The notes under the pieces are model-generated. The model did no database searches, was not told the origin of the DNA, and saw only the letters and a program-made list of their open reading frames with translations. Made by a program: the position numbers and the translations under genes. A stretch of 64,000 nt of DNA. Origin: Cerasicoccus arenae (GTDB taxonomy: Bacteria; Verrucomicrobiota; Verrucomicrobiia; Opitutales; Cerasicoccaceae). Positions 62,011-64,000 of the stretch are shown piece after piece (position 1 is the stretch's first letter; each line of letters starts with the position of its first letter). The stretch is from NCBI RefSeq assembly GCF_014651635.1, contig NZ_BMXG01000011.1:1-64000 (forward strand), read 5' to 3'.

Positions 62011-62220
62011 GTGAATGCTGACCTGCAACAATATATTCCGGTGATTGCGGTCATCGGCGGGGTGATCGCTGTTGGCCTATTCGTCAAAAAGACGGGATGG
62101 GTAGGCGTTGTAATTGTGGGAGTGTTGGCGGCGGTGTGGATCATGCGCACCAATCCGCAGTGGTTCGACAAACTCGACGGCACTATGGAGCGCATTGTTG
62201 AGGTGAACCGTGGCGATTAA
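62011..62220 (+). CDS. Very small membrane protein
   Basis: The 69-residue product (GTG start) has two hydrophobic segments (IPVIAVIGGVIAVGLFV and WVGVVIVGVLAAVWIM) joined by a short KKTG turn, and a polar tail with a helix (TNPQWFDKLDGTMERIVEVN). A GGTGGGAGAG Shine-Dalgarno-like sequence lies about 10 bases before the GTG. It resembles hypothetical small hairpin membrane proteins, but no family is assigned. Function is unknown. Confidence 0.55.
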   Translation: MNADLQQYIPVIAVIGGVIAVGLFVKKTGWVGVVIVGVLAAVWIMRTNPQWFDKLDGTMERIVEVNRGD

Positions 62221-62290
62221 TGCTGCCTCAGTGAAGTGATGCGGCTCGCGGTATCGATGCACCCACGTTCAAGAATTCGGTGTGTCTCGC

Positions 62291-64000
62291 TCAAAAGAAA
62301 GCCATGAAGCTCTGGCTAACGTATGCCCGTGGGTCCTGACTGTAGTCATAGGCGCGTGGTTGCGGATCAAATCCGAGCTGTGTGCGCACCCGACAAATGA
62401 TTAAGTGTAATTGCCAGCCATGATCTTGACTGGTGTCCACCCCGTAATCATTGGGTAGGGTTAATTGGTTTTCGTTGCGAATTTTTCGGGCAATGGATCT
62501 GGATGGCATCTGCTGTGCATCCGGAATTTCGTAGGCGATCAAATTGTCGAGCAGCTCCAGAGATTCCGAGGTACTGATGGCCTTTCGTTGTGCGAGACGC
62601 TCGACCGTCAAGGCAATGGATGTACGGACGTTAAGCGGGATTTCCGGCTCCAGGGCGCATGTACGCAATGCAGGCAAACAGGCATTGCTACCACAGCAAC
62701 GAAGCATCACGACCGCAATGAGCCAGAAAGGAACATCAATTTCCTGACCGTAAGCGCCTTGGTTTTCCAACGGGTCCACTGCGCCGTTTTCACGGCCAAC
62801 CAATGCCTCAATCAAGCGAGGTTCCGCAATCGGGTCGGCCCACATAGCCAAGACACAGGCGGCGTAAAAACTGGCCTTCGAATTTTGTGAATGAAGGACG
62901 TTTCGTACTTCTTCGTTGTATCGACTGCGATCTTGCGACACCCGCCAAAGTGCGATGCCGGAGCGCCCTTGTTTCAGCGAATCAATGGGGTTGCATACGA
63001 CTTCATTGGCATGGTTGGTGGAGTCCGTATTTTCAATTCTGTGGTGGAGGACATCGTTGTCTTCGGAACGTGCGGCGGTGAGCCCCTTCATCGCGATGTT
63101 GGCAGCGGATGCGCCAGCGACTGCGCCGATGTGTTGCATGTCGCGTTGCATTCGGATCGCGTAGAATGCGTTGTTACTCATGCCAGCGGCACGGCAGGCA
63201 ATCCAGACGTTGTGCAAGCCCTTGGGCAACAGCATGCGATACGGTAGCTGGGTATGCAGCGGGTGACGAAAAAGTCGGCAGGCCCAGTAATAAAAAACCA
63301 TCTCATCATCTTCGAACTCAAAGTCAACGGAGTGAGAATCGGCGTGGCAACTTGCTTCGCCAATGCAGTCTTCGAAGCGTCGCTGAGCGACCAAGTCATC
63401 GAGCTGCAAAATGTAGTCCGTCTGAATGTGACGTGATTGTCGAATGCCCAGCAGCGGAGCAATCATCAGCAATTTATTTTTCTGAATAGCGGTTGATTCA
63501 TGATACTGCTGGATGCCTACTAGTCGCGCGCGAGACAAGTCTTCTGGGTCGTTTGGGTCAAGCCAGCCCGCGTCGAAGTTGATCGCCTTGAGCTTGGGCC
63601 GATGGTCCTCGTAATTAATTGTTAGCGCGGCTTGTGAGTAAGCGAGCGTTCGCCCGTCACCACTACGCCCGGTTTTATATGCTGCGCCCGCAAAGGCGCA
63701 GAGATCACCGTCACCGGTGCTATCAATATAGGTGCTGGCCTTGAGTCGCACCAGCTTGTCTCCAAAGGCAACCAAGGCTGCATTGACTTGGCCTTGATGA
63801 GACTCTACGCCAAACAATAATCCGTTGCCATAAAAGCTAACGCCGAGTTCATCGAAGAGCTGCATGATCGCCAATTTCTTGGCTTCATGATGCCAGGCGT
63901 CTTTATCGGGAGACTCGCCAATGAGCAGAATATTGATCTCATCAGTGAGCGCATCAATGCTTTCCATTTCTTTACTGCCGATGCCGAAAAAATAGCCCGT
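62291..64000 (-). CDS. FAD-dependent oxidoreductase, N-terminus cut by the window end
   Basis: This open frame continues to the window end; at least 569 residues are seen. It matches the later part of large FAD-dependent oxidoreductases (FAD_oxidored, GlcD/phytoene-type group): an RLKASTYIDSTGDGDLCAFAGAAYKTGR segment typical for the FAD-binding domain, IDFDAGWLD-like strands, and IAPLLGIRQSRHIQTDYILQLDDL. The C-terminal third is helical and repeat-like (GIALWRVSQDRSRYNEEV, NVLHSQNSKASFYAACVLA), suggesting HEAT-type repeats. The GxGxxG start lies beyond 64000. Proteins of this type often accompany sugar or heparin catabolism; nothing here confirms a substrate. The frame shift-free extension upstream of the in-frame ATG at 63967 shows that ATG is not the start. 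Confidence 0.8.
   Translation of the reverse strand, partial: TGYFFGIGSKEMESIDALTDEINILLIGESPDKDAWHHEAKKLAIMQLFDELGVSFYGNGLLFGVESHQGQVNAALVAFGDKLVRLKASTYIDSTGDGDLCAFAGAAYKTGRSGDGRTLAYSQAALTINYEDHRPKLKAINFDAGWLDPNDPEDLSRARLVGIQQYHESTAIQKNKLLMIAPLLGIRQSRHIQTDYILQLDDLVAQRRFEDCIGEASCHADSHSVDFEFEDDEMVFYYWACRLFRHPLHTQLPYRMLLPKGLHNVWIACRAAGMSNNAFYAIRMQRDMQHIGAVAGASAANIAMKGLTAARSEDNDVLHHRIENTDSTNHANEVVCNPIDSLKQGRSGIALWRVSQDRSRYNEEVRNVLHSQNSKASFYAACVLAMWADPIAEPRLIEALVGRENGAVDPLENQGAYGQEIDVPFWLIAVVMLRCCGSNACLPALRTCALEPEIPLNVRTSIALTVERLAQRKAISTSESLELLDNLIAYEIPDAQQMPSRSIARKIRNENQLTLPNDYGVDTSQDHGWQLHLIICRVRTQLGFDPQPRAYDYSQDPRAYVSQSFMAFF

Noticed and set aside
61878-62195. Leftward open frame (105 codons) opposite the small membrane protein gene
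   Set aside because: Its sequence is low in complexity, has no domain, and overlaps the better-supported rightward gene.

Overview
The window reads as a chromosomal segment of a Gram-negative bacterium. Gene content (sdhCAB with one cytochrome b subunit, a GH57-like protein, DUF748/AsmA-like and YcfL/COG3014 envelope proteins, oleA/oleB homologues, hemF-hemE-hemL grouping, a divergent Y-family polymerase) fits Verrucomicrobiota, probably an Opitutae-type lineage. This placement is an inference from gene families; no rRNA is present. No tRNA, rRNA, IS element, prophage or CRISPR array was recognised. Few starts have a clear Shine-Dalgarno sequence, so several starts were chosen from family alignments and signal peptides.

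Layout. 1-1.6 kb: a VOC protein, then an ArsR regulator overlapping an AHSA1-type protein behind two palindromic operators. 1.6-5.6 kb: tetrapyrrole genes hemF, hemE, an unknown secreted protein, hemL. 5.6-9.8 kb: a signalling operon with an ethylene-receptor-like histidine kinase, a stand-alone receiver and a hybrid kinase. 9.9-13.8 kb: two tandem paralogous exported repeat proteins. 14-19.5 kb: rpmF, a GH4 glycosidase divergent from an AraC regulator, an M32 carboxypeptidase and small genes. 20-21.6 kb: a low-GC patch of unknown small genes, then hpf. 22-29.4 kb: mixed housekeeping genes (SDR, YjbQ, acyltransferase, ybaB-recR, rpe, DUF445). 29.6-36 kb: GH57-like protein with a gluconokinase-like kinase, then succinate dehydrogenase sdhCAB. 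36-44 kb: an RNA methyltransferase, a large DUF748 protein, miaA, and a glycosyltransferase plus metallophosphoesterase pair resembling the Agt/PlcP lipid-remodelling pair. 44-56.5 kb: a LuxR-type regulator, CbiX-like chelatase, OmpA-like lipoprotein, folE2, Y-family polymerase, YcfL/COG3014 lipoproteins, YceI, a repeat protein, hemW, lipoproteins and a nuclease-like protein. 56.5-60.2 kb: a compact operon oleA-GNAT-oleB-M48. 60.4-64 kb: a membrane protein, scpB, and a FAD-dependent oxidoreductase cut by the window end.

Sequence-level features stand out. There is a family of heptamer tandem repeats (TTTAACC) in sense orientation just before hemF, sdhB and the DUF748 gene, with a shorter copy elsewhere. 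There are also unusually many long C or G homopolymers inside coding sequence (up to 11). The one in sdhC is placed so that a single inserted C, or a -1 ribosomal slip, would fuse SdhC in frame to SdhA. The strongest biological leads are the ethylene-receptor-like kinase that has lost its His copper ligand, the partial ole cluster without oleC/oleD in view, and the PlcP/Agt-like pair.
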